NCBI GenBank assembly: GCA_027886185.1
Contig: WOAB01000052.1
Span: 1,240,001-1,304,000, forward strand
Direction: 5' to 3'
Source: Rheum nobile
Taxonomy: Eukaryota; Streptophyta; Magnoliopsida; Caryophyllales; Polygonaceae
Length of the DNA stretch: 64,000 nucleotides
In this document: in pieces, positions 44,414 to 56,203 of the stretch
Layout: each line of letters starts with the position of its first letter
Position numbering within the stretch: position 1 is the stretch's first letter
The notes under the pieces: model-generated
The model's database searches: none
Seen by the model: the letters and a program-made list of their open reading frames with translations, nothing else
Told to the model about the DNA's origin: nothing
Made by a program: the position numbers and the translations under genes

Positions 44414-45571
44414 GGGTCAATTATCGAAAATCACCCGTTAAATGGGCCATATTACCCAAAACCACCCCTTTAATTTGATATTATCGGAAACCACCCGTGT
44501 ATCACACGCCGTTAAACGATCTCCACCCTACCCCTTAAGCCGTCTAAATTGGCGTTAAATGCGTGTATAGACGCGCTATTTAATTTCTTTCATTTCTTTG
44601 GTGCGTCTTCTTCCCCAAATTACATGAGTTCCGTATGTATTCATTGGAGATTCACCAATTTACGTCTTCTTCTCGCATTTTGTGGGGGCATCTTCTTCTC
44701 ACCTAACCGCAATCGATAACTTCTCTGAAGATCATCTTCAACATCTGTCAAAAGCCCCAATTGAATTTGCGAATTAATGCCTAAATTTTAGGTTCGCTCA
44801 AATCCACTCGACCTTTGATGAATTTGGTCAAATTGGTACTCAAATTGGATATTCATTTCACTGTGACATTACCATAGCTCCTGGGATTCCATTCCGGCCC
44901 TCTCGATTTGCTTATTGTTGCTCACTAATTTTTTGGAAAGTTCAAACAATTTGTACTTACTTTAAACCTTCATTATGCATTCACTGATATTTACCCACAA
45001 AATGCAAGCAATCTAAGCCCCAAAAATGGAGGCTTCTCTAGTGGAGTCTCGTTTTACTGAGGAACTGACGGTGATGGGAGTGGACGAGGGGCTGGAATTG
45101 GAGAGGATGAGGGAGCATCACCAGCGGCACAATGCCTCAAATCGAAATCGAATTTTTCACTGGCGGTCCAACTCAAATACAAAACCTTTCAACAAAACTA
45201 AAGCTCCCTCGCACCAGCCACAAATTCCCCCCGTTACAACTTATTTTGTCGGAAAAAACATTGATCCCCATTGAAGACTTACCTTGTCGACAGGAGCGAA
45301 ATTGCCAGAAAGAAGAAGAGCAAGAGGAAAGAGGAACTATTGCATTATTTTATTTATTTATTTTTGTAGCTTAAATTCTCTTTTATTTTACTTAAAAGTA
45401 TCAGAAAAAAAAGGAGTGGGCGTGAGCTTAACGATTTTTAAACGGAAGACAGTGTTGGGCGGTGATCGTTTAACGACATGTGATACACGGGTGGTTTCCG
45501 ATAATATCGAATTAAAGGGGTGGTTTTGGGCAATATGACATATTCAACGGGTGATTTCCGATAATTGACCC
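44414..45571. mobile_element. MULE with ~107-bp TIRs and perfect 9-bp TSD
   Basis: Starts gggtcaattatcgaaaatca and ends as its inverse; the TIR is matched over about 107 bases with few differences. TSD aattaacaa is at 44405-44413 and 45572-45580. The 1158-bp element lacks a transposase. Its interior (about 44590-45350) is not AT-rich like the flanks and holds short frames (45026-45274 and 45132-45374), consistent with a captured gene piece (Pack-MULE), but the origin is not recognised. Confidence 0.88.
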
Positions 45572-45770
45572 AATTAACAATCATATATCAAAGATATGGA
45601 GAAGTTGCTTTTGAGCCTTCTCTCATATGCTTTTAACAAGCCCAAATAATTATAAAAAAATATTAGAACAAGCCCAAAGTTAAAAAAAACAAAAACATAG
45701 GAATCGTAATATTCTAAGCATGAATTTAAGGAATTCATAAAATATCAATTTTCAACACTTATTTCCACTA

Positions 45771-46080
45771 GTACAGGACTAGGGCTCGGACCCCGGTTTT
45801 TTCCCTCTCCGGACCGCGGTTCAAAAACCGTGGTTGTTCTCAGCGAGGTCCGAGATTCGGACCCCGGTTTTTCGTAAAGCCGGGGTAATAATATTTTTTT
45901 AAAAAAAAAGATTAAATAAAATCGGGACCCCGTTTTTTTGGTTAAAATCGGGACCCCGGTTTTTGGTAGAGACCGGGGTAAATACCTTCTTTTTTTAAAA
46001 AATAATCCGGACCCCGGTTTTTACCAAAAAACGGGGTTCGATTTCTTTTTTGTAAAAAAAAAAATTGGGACCCGGATGGC
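45771..46080. mobile_element. CACTA-type element terminus with subterminal repeats
   Basis: CACTAGTACAGGACTAGGGC is followed by at least five copies of a ggaccccggtttt motif in both orientations (ccggggtaata, accggggtaaata), the usual setup of CACTA ends with transposase-binding repeats. Only one end was found; the opposite TIR is not visible to the right within the window. Confidence 0.55.
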
Positions 46081-47679
46081 CCAATATTTTTATTTAAAAA
46101 ATATAAAATATTAATCTTTTCCTTCAGTTGCTACTTACAAATACAATAAACTAATGAAATATTATAAAATATCTCTCAATAAACAAATTGCTGAAGAACC
46201 AAAGTTATTCCAATAGATAAATTACAAATTGATCAACTACATGAACTGAGACTTCCAAAGGCTAGATATTCACTTTTCAGCATGGAATATAGCTCTAAAT
46301 ATGCATAATCATGCCAGCAGATATGGCGTTGTAAACTAGCACATTTTATACAGAAAACAAGACCGATAAAAGGATATCAACATTTTATTAACTTCAAGCT
46401 GAATTCTCTCAGTATCAGTATAACATTCTACCAAATACATAGTAGAGAAGCTGCCCCCCCAAAAAAATAGAGCAAGTACCTGACATCCAATGTTGTCCAC
46501 AGTGGTCCTAGGTCCATTATTGTGCATCAAGTGTGACTTCAGCTGAGGATGATCATGTGAATCAAGTTAGATGTAGCAATTCATCAATTCTGACTTTCCT
46601 TTCAATCCAAGAAAAAAGATCTGTATACTGCAGAATTAAACATACCTTGACAGTCAGAAATGTAAGGTTCTTTTGATAGCCTTGTGTGTACCTGCAAATT
46701 TTCAGAAAAGAGGAACAGACAGAAGAGGAATAGAGTCAAAGAGACAAGCAAGTAAGACATGCTAGCAAAATTCTCCTAACAAAAGAGATCACCTTGCTAA
46801 TAGTTGCAGATGGAATCGATCAAAATAACTCATAAGCAATTGCAAAAAAAATTGTGCTTTTTTTTTTTGCAATTGCTTACATCTGTGCACTTTATCGAAA
46901 CGCATATCTGCATTCCAAATGATATGTTTTAATCATCTCCATATAAACTTATGAAACTGTAAGCAACAAATCACACTAATTTTTTTGTACCTGAGCAGAA
47001 CGGAAATCCCAGGAGCCAAACCATAATGTACAGAAAATACTCATCAACATATATAAAATATCTGGTTTCACATACCTTATTTATATTAAGATAAGTCAAA
47101 ACATAATGTACAGAAAATTTAGACAATTGTAACCAAAAGAATGAGAAGAAGAAAAAGAAGAACCTTGTAGAAAGTAAACATCAATGAAAACCAGGGAAAT
47201 ATCCCGCACCACCAGTGGCCCTCAATAACACAGTCCAACTTGACAAGTTGACCACAATTTTCCCAAAGTTTCCCTGCTGTTCTTGCTGGTTGACCTGAAG
47301 ATGTCATTTTTGAGCTCAAAATGTCATTTTGGGGAAAGTTGACCACCTTTTGAGCTATAACCTGAAGATGACCTGGAGAACTATATGACCAATATATTTT
47401 TCAGTACACTAAACATGTACATTTCTCTATGAACGAGTGTACTATATTTTAAAGCAAATTATAATATACAACAAATGACTTGCTTAATAATGAAGAGTGA
47501 CAAAGAAAAGTGTACAGTTATTGGTTGGTTAGCACTTCAAATCCAATACCATGGGGAAGCAGTAATAAGTATATCAGGCTAATGAGCCATATTGCTAAAG
47601 CCTATGTCATTGTAGATGCCCCACTCTTGGTAGAAGTACTTACCTTAAGATGTTATTCATATATTTTTCCGGTTTACTG
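46081..47679. other. Unassigned stretch between the CACTA end and the Helitron relic
   Basis: No family assigned. There is a small hairpin at about 46837-46881 (gcaattgc arms with A- and T-rich flanks) and a minus-strand frame at 47119-47346. It may be CACTA interior or Helitron cargo. Confidence 0.3.
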
Positions 47680-49440
47680 GATTAAGTATAATAGTTACCA
47701 GAGAATTTCAAAGAATTAAGGAATTATGTCGGATACATGTTATCTTGTTCTATTGTATTTGTCGAACATCTACATACTTCAACTGAACTCCTGTATTCTT
47801 TCACAACTCCCTTTAAGAGTCCAAACATGTATTCGTTAATTGCATCTACATCATCATTTAAAGGCGTGAATATAGCCCTTTTCCTTAGGTAATCTGGATC
47901 ACTCCTGTTTGTATTGAAGGCGGGAAATATATCCTGTTGTATAGGACACTGTGTTGGATGAAGAATGAATTTGGTTGGAACTTGAATCCAAGTAGACTCT
48001 TCTTCTCCCTCCCTTGACTTTGCTGGTGCTTTTCCTTCTTCGATGCTTAAAACTAAATTGTTGAATTCCCTTTTTTCTTCATTTATCTCCCCATTTGCAT
48101 TAAGGTCATTAACTCGCAAGCTTTTCGAAAGAGTCAGTAGTTGGCAATGTTTCTACAACTCTGAATTGCTGATGGTGGCTTCAACAATGTCATGTCTCCT
48201 TCATTTTGGGATGACCGACAAGATTTGTCGAAAGTCCCCTCCCAACAAAACTGTAATCCCCCAAACAGTTTATGCATGTTTGCTTCGTTTTTGCTGCTGC
48301 AAATGTCTCTTAACGTCATGTCAAGTGCATCGAACGCAAATCTCTGTGTCATGGGTGCTTCATCCTATATAATTAAATTTGTTTGATTGAGCAGACCTGC
48401 CAAATGTGTGTTTGGCTTTATACCACATGTACTATTTTCCATTAGTTCTAATGGAATAGCAAATCTGCTATGTGCCGTTCTTCCATTGGGTAGCAGTAGG
48501 GATGCAATACCTGCCATTGTTTTCATGTGTTAGCTTGTAATTGAGTAGTGTATTTTGTGAACGTAGGAAAAGGTGATTATTTTTTAACGTACCCGATGAT
48601 GCTACTGCAAGATCAATTTTTTCTCTGATCTTAGCCGTGCAATTACAACCTGGTATAAATATGCTTTACTTGTTCCTCCGGCCCCATAAACAAAGAAGAA
48701 TTTTCCATTCTTATTCTAGACTGATTGGACTACTCTTTCATAGATGAACAATTGTTGTGCACTGAGTGTTGCATGTAGTACTTGGTGTTGCACATTCAAT
48801 TTTATGATGTTGTAGTTTAGTTCCTCGTGGATTAAGTGATTGTCTGCTATTGTTAGAAGTGAAGAATCGGGCATTGGCATGTTTGGAAAATCATGAATGG
48901 ATTTCCCATTTCTGTTGAGAATGTCTTCTATCTGTAAGAGGTAGTAAATCTGAATTTGTAATTTTGTAAGCATCAAATCTAGAAATCGGAATTGTTTCCT
49001 CTTCTAGTATAGAACATCCTCTGAAAGTGCTTGCCATGTATTCTCCAAAAATTGCCTATGGTTCTTAACTTTACAAAACATAAGGATGGTAACAAATAGG
49101 TATCGCATCTGAGTTCCTGAAGCCCATTGTTGTGCCTCTTTAATAGCTGTTGTCCACTCCTTGTCATCAGTAACTAATCCCAAAACGTAGAAGGCTTCTC
49201 TAAAGTTGTTGTACACCTTGCCATTCACAGTCCTGATTTTCTTTAATGAGGTTAGGCCCTTCACAACATTTAGTAGTATCCGTAGATAATAAATCTCCCC
49301 AGCTATAGAATGACAATAAGTGATTCTGGCAATTTTTTTTCTTCCTAGTTTTCTCTTTGTCTAAATCTTTGTTGGTGCATTCCACACATAATGTTTTGGT
49401 ATCTCTGTATATGTATATTGTCTTGCTCCTGAATCAGTTG
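47680..49440 (-). pseudogene. Helitron Pif1-type helicase domain
   Basis: Blocks in order on the minus strand: MLTQWMTLNPTD; RTVNGKVYNNFREAFYVLGL and WTTAIKEAQQWASGTQMR; the Walker A region FFVYGAGGTSKAYLY; LPNGRTAHSRFAIP; IWDEAPM (Walker B with MTQRFAFDALD); FGGLQFCWEG; a run near DFL and INEYMFGLLKG; then YPT-stop-FLNSLKFSG. Walker A is altered (normally GGTGKT, here GGTSKA), and several stops interrupt it. The helicase would unwind DNA at the replication fork in rolling-circle transposition. Confidence 0.8.
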
Positions 49441-49984
49441 GATTTAGAGTCATCCATTGAGTGAACATGGAATATTGAATACCATATCTACAAAGCAACG
49501 ACGTTAATTGCTCAGAATCTCATAATGTAATTGTATTTTGGTTGGGCATATGAAATGACAGACGCATCACTGTAGGTTTAGAGTGGTGAATGTCAAATGC
49601 AAAGAGGCGCTAACATGCTTCACATGGGGACAATTAGCGACAATCCAAATAGTGTTTGATTTCATTGACCTCAACTATAGTGTGAGCTGCATAACTTTCT
49701 CTTGGCGACAACATTCTCTTATATCATTGCAGTTGCACGGTCTGACCCTTTATTAATGTACTTGAATAAGTACTTATTGGCGCTAGATCTATTGCACCAT
49801 TCAACATTGATGTGTGCATTATTCCTGTTTCAATAACACGTCAGTAGTTGATGTAATGTATTATGTAAATAATATATTGATTGTGCAGTCCTCTATTTAA
49901 GAGCTATTCTAATTTAAGTGACTCTATGTTTATGCAATGTCATTTTGTCGTCTTATTGGATTATGAAGCACTGTAATTTTTGTA

Positions 49985-51165
49985 ATGTACTGACTATGCT
50001 CGAAGCAAAAAAGTTTCAATGAAATATTAGTAAAGGAAGTGTTTAAAATGTAGGTGCATTCTGTTTCACACTTTTGAAGCTTGGTTCTGTAGTTGAATAT
50101 GTACAGTTCCATATCTATTACCGAGAATAATATTTCTTGTAAATGATTTGTTGCTTGTGTTATTGTTAAGTCTACCATTGTTGTTACCTGACAGGAAACA
50201 TAATTTCCTGATGTAGTATTTGGTTTTCCTATCTTATGGTTGGAGAGGTTTGGGTTAGCCTCTGAATGGACCATTTCATACTCTATACTTCTATATTTGT
50301 CAGAGTGTGTGTGTGTATGCAGTTGTGCATTTCATTGGTTCTCTATGTCTTTACATTTGGAATTGATTTGTATAGTGTGTCTCATGTTTTTACTCCATTG
50401 GTTTTAGAAGAATGTTTATACGTATATTAGCTTTGTTAATGGTTAAGCGACAGTAAATCAGGTGACTCTATTACATATTATAAGTCCATGCTACTCCTAA
50501 ATGTTCCTTTTCACTTGTCATTTCAGTCTCCAAACCTTTTAATTGACATGTTTTCCTCTTGCATCAGGATGCCTTCAAATAGGTGTTTGCGCAATGGGTA
50601 TTGTTAATTCAAAATGTAGATCCCATCAATTCTGAACACATATCGTAAGTTCAGGATATTAGCAAGTTCAATGTAAGTACAACCTTAATTTTTTGTTGTT
50701 GTTGTTGTTGTGTGTTTTTAACTTTTTTGTTTTTTGTTGTTGTCTGGATGGAAGATTTATTCAGATGGTATAAAAACTAAGACGGTTAGTTACTGACTAT
50801 GCTCATAAAAAATAAGTTTCAATGAAATATTAGTAACGATAGTGTTTAAAATATATGTGTTTTTTGTTTCATAATTTTGAATCTTCATTTTGTAGTTGAA
50901 ATCCTCTATAATTGATTTATTTGCCATTTCGGTTTCCAAACCTATTAATTGATTTATTTTCCTCTTGCATCAGGAGGCCTTTGAGCAATGTGTATTGTTA
51001 TTTTGGAATGTAGATCCCAACAATTCTGAACACATAACATAAGTTCAGGATGGTATCAAATTTCAGTGTGAGCACAACCTGTATTTTTTTTCTATTGTAT
51101 GTTTTTAACTTTTTCATTTTTTTTGGGTTGTCTGGATGTAGGGTTTATTCAGATGGTATAACAAC
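49985..51165. repeat. Direct duplication in the Helitron gap
   Basis: gaccatgctc-like block followed by agtttcaatgaaatattagta occurs at about 49990 and about 50795. The block ttttcctcttgcatcaggatgcct...tgtagatccca...caattctgaacacata occurs at about 50560-50660 and about 50960-51040. The segments are separated by about 400-800 bp, with indels. Confidence 0.65.
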
Positions 51166-51858
51166 TGAGGCGGTCAGCTAAAATTCGTTTGTTTTTCGTG
51201 TCTCCATATTATGTTCAGTCATTAGTTTACAGGGGTTGAGGGTACGTTCAGATTCGTTTCTTCATAAAATGCCAAATCCGAAAACAAAAGATGTATTAGA
51301 TCTTAAAATTTCAGTTATTAGGCTTCACTTATTATCTTGCTTTGTTATGTGTGTTTCACCATGTTTTGTTTCTCTTTTTTTGCAGCAATCTTGTATACTT
51401 TAAGTTGAGGGCTGCTAAGCTGGATAAGAGAGATTGCTTTCTGGATTGATTCAGTAAAACAACCGATAAGTTGTTGTATTTATCTTTTTTACGGTGCTTT
51501 TCCGCATAATCAGTTTAATTATATGGTTGTGAATGTAGTATAGCTGTGGTGATCAAACTTGATTTCATAATTACATTGATGTTAAAACATGATATTACTA
51601 ACTTAGACAATTGCATAGTTTGTTTGACATGTTATTGCACTGAGATTGTAAAACATGAAGTTTGAATCAGCACAAAGAATCCTAGATGACTATATTCATA
51701 GTGAAACATAATATAAGTAGCTTAGATCATCAATGTTCAAGGGTTTATGGTCTTTAATTTCATTCATTCAGAAATAGGACTTGTTCTATTGTATTATGTT
51801 TGTCAAATTTTAATGTTGTATATTTATTTTCAATGTGCGTGTAGTGCTAAAGTTTTGG

Positions 51859-53509
51859 TTATGTTGATGCTGCTGCTGCAAATGAGTTAGAGTTGAGGTC
51901 ATACCTGAGCAGCAAATATCGATTGTAAGGTACAACAAATCTATTGTCCAAGCTCTTATTCTCCTTCACTACTTTAATTCCGTTGTTTCTACAACGGTAA
52001 ACTGGAAAGCCGTCCTCATCAATAGTAGTCTCTGTATAAAAAGATTTTTGAAAGTGTTTACCGCATTTCACGTCCTTCATGCATGGAGATTTACTGTTAT
52101 CCTTTCCACATGGGCCATGTATCCTAAATTCTTTTACAACTTCATATCCCACATGATCATTTTCCTTGTTTGAAATCTGAACACATATAATTTTGTCAAT
52201 ATCAATCCCAGTGTCACATTAGAACTCTTTTTCAAGCAAACCAAAATGTGTGCATTGGGCAATCCTCTTTTTTGGAATTCAATTGTATATACAACTGCAA
52301 ATAGATAAATAATAAGGTATTGTTAAGGTCAGGAAATATAGCTATTGTATTAGAGTAGAAGGTTTGAAAGTGTACCAACACGGGTCTTTCCAAAGATCTT
52401 ATCTTTTTGAATATCGTGAATGAGAGAAGTGAGTTTTATTTTGAATAGCTTAGTCATAATATCTTGTTTGTGTGCTGCTGTATGTCTTGGTATTTGAAAT
52501 AGCAAATCCTCAACCTCAGGCCATTTTTGGTTTGCTGTAAATGTTATTAATAATGATGGGTTGCCTAGAGCTATGCAAATAGCCATTGCATCCTGGTAAT
52601 TTTTTACCATGTATCGTGGCCCCCCTATAAAGTCGTCGGCATAACAATTCTTTTGCCAATTCTTGTTGCAATGTTATCCCCTTTTTGTGATTGCATCACA
52701 TACATTTTGATATAAATCTGCCCTAAAGCTATCTTGGTTGTGTCGCATCCACCTCAACCTTTCTTCTTCAACTGCAGTATGGGCATCAACTAAGTATTGT
52801 TGAAACAATCACCCTCCTAGAACTAGTGTAGTCCCTTCAGATTGCCTTTTCTGAATTCTATAGCAGTAAAACTCTCTCATTGTCATGTAACCCCACTTTG
52901 TTTTCCTCCTGCCATGATTAGTATGATATTGGAGTTTTTCATGATAACCGTCTTCCCCATATGAATTTTTTTTGGATATTGTAGCGCCAAGTATAGTGGA
53001 TGTAATTATGAAATCCTCTACAAGCCATGTGCCTTGCTGTGTATTACAATATCTCTCTTTCCATCCTTTTGACCAAAATCACCTACTATTAATGCCGCTA
53101 TTTCTGAGACTTTTGGCCTGTCATATTGTCTTTTACTTGCTTGCCTTTCCCCAAGGACTTTGAGTTTGAAGTCATAGGAGTTATTGGTAATGCACCAATC
53201 CCAAGCCATTTTGAAAGCCTTAGCAACACAACTATAATTGTCTAACATGGCAACCAAAGAGTTAACTATTGACTCATCTAGGTCTTTTGCATCCTCATCC
53301 ATTCAAGACATCTTGTTGTGCACTTCATTAGCGATGTCATGAAAGTATAATTGAGCAAACATAGGCCTGTTCCCTTCAGATGGTAATAGAGAGCCAAAAC
53401 TGTGGTAGTTCTGCCCTGACATCCTAAAAGTGTAAGGTCTTTTCGTTTTACTAATTGAATTGTCCATTCTACCTCCAAACGAAGTAAAGCTGAAAATGCC
53501 ATTGTACAC
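51859..53509 (-). pseudogene. Helitron Rep (HUH) and Helitron-like N-terminal domain
   Basis: Minus-strand blocks in order: FSFTSFGGRMD, PYTFRMSGQNYHSFGSLLP, MFAQLYFHDIANEVHN (53509-53303); 53302-53018 (LNRY-type DESIVNSLVAMLD); MVKNYQDAMAI, LLITFTANQKWPEV, IFGKTRVGTL (52610-52350); EFQKRGLPNAHIL (about 52280-52240); GYEVVKEFRIHGPCG, TTIDEDGFPVYRCRNNG, NRFVVPYNRYLLLRY (52152-51859). Multiple frame breaks. The first His of the HUH motif is replaced (HAH in the family, NAH here), so Rep nicking is likely lost. Confidence 0.82.
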
Positions 53510-54802
53510 TGATGGGGCTAAAGTCGTTATGCCTAATCAAAGTAATCATCAACAACCTAACTAAGTATAGTAGGCAAGCAATGGTCGAATCCCACAAAGA
53601 GGTAGCAATCTTTCTAAGTGTAACAGGTTGTACGCCAAAGGTAACAAAGGGGGGTTTTGGTTTGTTTCAATGTAACAAAGTAAATAAAAGCAAAGGATGT
53701 AATCAATTGGTGAGAAGTAACTTAGCCAGACAAATATCCACCATTCATTTGATTGGTTGATCCTAGATTATCTCAATTCCTTCCTATGAATATTCCTGTC
53801 CCTACTCTGAAATAGTTATCAGTCTAACTAGTCCTGGTAACCCTAACCGATAAACAATCAAGAAACTATCAAGATTTAATTTAAAGGCAACAGTAATCAT
53901 AGGAATTAACCAGGATATATGCAACACTAAACAACTCGTCAACATTTAACATGTAATCAATTCTCTTCACAATAAACTAGTCCAACCAGTCCTAGAATAT
54001 CATGTTTGCTACACAGGATAAGGGATTTCAACCCGAAATATCCAAACCCTAGCAATAGACAATTACTAATATCAACTAGGTGATCAGGCCAGTCAAATCA
54101 GCAAGAATCAATGGGATTAAGAACAAAGAGAAAAGATATAATCAAAGGAAAGGAAATAGAGTTATAATCTCACAACCAAATACAAACGAAGGCTTCAATC
54201 GTCGGACTAAGCAAAAGTTGCTTAGTTCTTCATAGTCTTCAAAGCACAAAACTCAAAGGGAAAAACTGAACGAATATGAATAAACTAGAATGAATTCCGA
54301 ATGATAAACAAAAGGCTGCTAACTAGAAAAGTATATAAACCTAGCAAAACCTAGTTTCCATAAGATAGGAAACAATATCTAAAAGGAAATAAAATAAAGT
54401 AAAAGAAATTAAAAGAAAAGAAATAAAGTAATTCAAAATATCGGGCGAAGTCGAAATCCCGGATCCGCGTAGATGAACAGTATCCACGACTGCGGCAATT
54501 CCTTCCGCGACCGCGGAAGACTTTGTGGTGGACTTCGCTGTTTGTGGCATTTTCTGCGCCCGCGGTATCTTCTTCCGTGCCCACGGATATTCTTCTATAG
54601 CGTTCTTCAGCTCCTTCTTCGGTCTTCTCTCGTGGCTTTCTTCTCCATCTTCTTAAGTATTCATTTAAGCTCTTCAAACCCACCAAATCACACTTCCTTC
54701 TCCTCAACTCCATTCTCCTAACTTTGGCTCTAAACACATCCAAATGGAACCCAAAACTCCGATAACAACTCCTAATTAAACCCTATAAAGTAGCACTGAT
54801 CA
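53510..54802 (-). repeat. Element B 3' LTR
   Basis: TGATGGGGCT to ACTGATCA, 1293 bp, followed by aattcccccatgcttaaac, the reverse complement of a purine tract (AAGCATGGGGGAATT). About 54470-54600 contains ccgcgaccgcgg-type near-palindromes. Confidence 0.82.
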
Positions 54803-56203
54803 AATTCCCCCATGCTTAAACCTTGCTCGTCCTCGAGTAAGTTAATTGAAATCTACTCCTCCAATCAAATCCCCAAGGTCTCAGGAAGCACAGAAAAATC
54901 ATCTCCACTAAGAACTGCACCAAATCATGAATCTCCAAGGCACCAACACAATCAACACAACATACAAGTTTAAAGGAAAGCAGAGTACTTCCCCCAAGCT
55001 TATCCCGAACACCATAGAGTGAAAATAACCATCTAATCCTAGCCTCCATCTATCTTCTTATTCCTCCCAAACTGACCTACCCGAATCCTCCTTATATCAC
55101 CTCTTCTTATGTCACCACGCCAGGAAAAATGAGAAATCCTAATAATCACTCTTCTTCTTTTCACTCATTTTGCCAAGGCGCCCTTTCGGGTTTTCACCAA
55201 GCCACTCATTTCATTTTTCAATAGATGGGCTCACATAAAACTCACATCACTCTTGACCTCATATTACCCCAGCCTAATGCTGGTCCAATCCACTTGTTGA
55301 TTGCCTAAGCCGCCCTCTCGGGTTTTCGACTTATCCCAGGTTTTTTTTTCAATTTTATTTGACTTTTTCTTTTTTCATTAATTTTTCTTTTCTTCAGACG
55401 ACTAGCAAGTATAGATCACTCCCCCATGCTTAAACATTGCATTGTCCTCAATGTAATGAAAGACAAAAAGATGAAGCACATGGAAAGGCAGAAAAGTACT
55501 CACGACCGTCGCCTAGGTGGTCTGGACTTGGAAGTTGGTGCTGGCGGTCAATCAATAAAAGCACAAGTCTCTAGTGTTGCAGCGGTCCTACTCAAAAAAA
55601 CTCCACGTGCAACCAAATAAGTCCACTGTAAGGTGTAGTGCCACATCAAAGAAAACGGGGTTGCACGGCCTTCAACGAACACAGAATGAGAGCCCAAATG
55701 TAATCGTGGTGTGGGCTCTGGTGTTCCTCCTCGTCAATTGTCGAATATCGGGCCATCATCGGTGCCAAATAAACATGTCGGGCTATTATCTCCTCCTTGG
55801 CAGCATGATGTGCACCGTCTTCCAAAGTAAAATGCGGACAGCTGGGCCGCGATCGCGGAAATAAGGCCGCGGTCGCGGAAAAACGTCAAACTTTTTTTTG
55901 ATTTTTTTTCTCTTTTTTTTTCCGATATTTTTTTTTCAAATAAGGGAGACTTACAGTGGTTTTTCCGCGGTCACGGAGAATTTTCCGCGCCCGCGGAAAT
56001 GTTTCCGGTGCAAGTTGAACACCGTCTTTGAATATGGCTTCGTGTCTCCTACCTGCAAGTTAGTCTAAAACAAAAATGAAACAAAAACGAAACAACAATA
56101 ATAAAAGCTAGAAAGGGAAAGACAAGAAAAGAATTTCGTGCCTCGGGTTGCCTCCCGAGAAGCGCCTTGGTTATTGTCGTGGCTCGACATGGTGCTCTCT
56201 AGA
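54803..56203 (-). other. Element B 3' non-coding region
   Basis: No coding blocks. At 55610-55815 it is similar to A (19137-19425) and C (61735-61965). ccgcggtcgcgg and ccgcgcccgcgg units are at 55845-56005 next to long T runs. Confidence 0.7.

Larger units (their letters stand above)
47680..53509 (-). mobile_element. Autonomous-type Helitron relic (RepHel), minus strand
   Basis: From right to left: the Helitron-like N-terminal region and Rep (53509-51859), a ~2.4-kb gap with duplicated non-coding sequence, and the Pif1-type helicase (49440-47680). Stops and frameshifts are frequent. At 47680 the similarity stops at FLNSLKFSG, the middle of the helicase end, so the 3' end is cut off or replaced. 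The right part is cut by the LTR of element B at 53510. Confidence 0.75.

Noticed and set aside
49930..50274. Minus-strand frame in the Helitron gap as an RPA-like gene
   Set aside because: Plant Helitrons sometimes carry RPA genes, but I saw no OB-fold or zinc motif in this frame.
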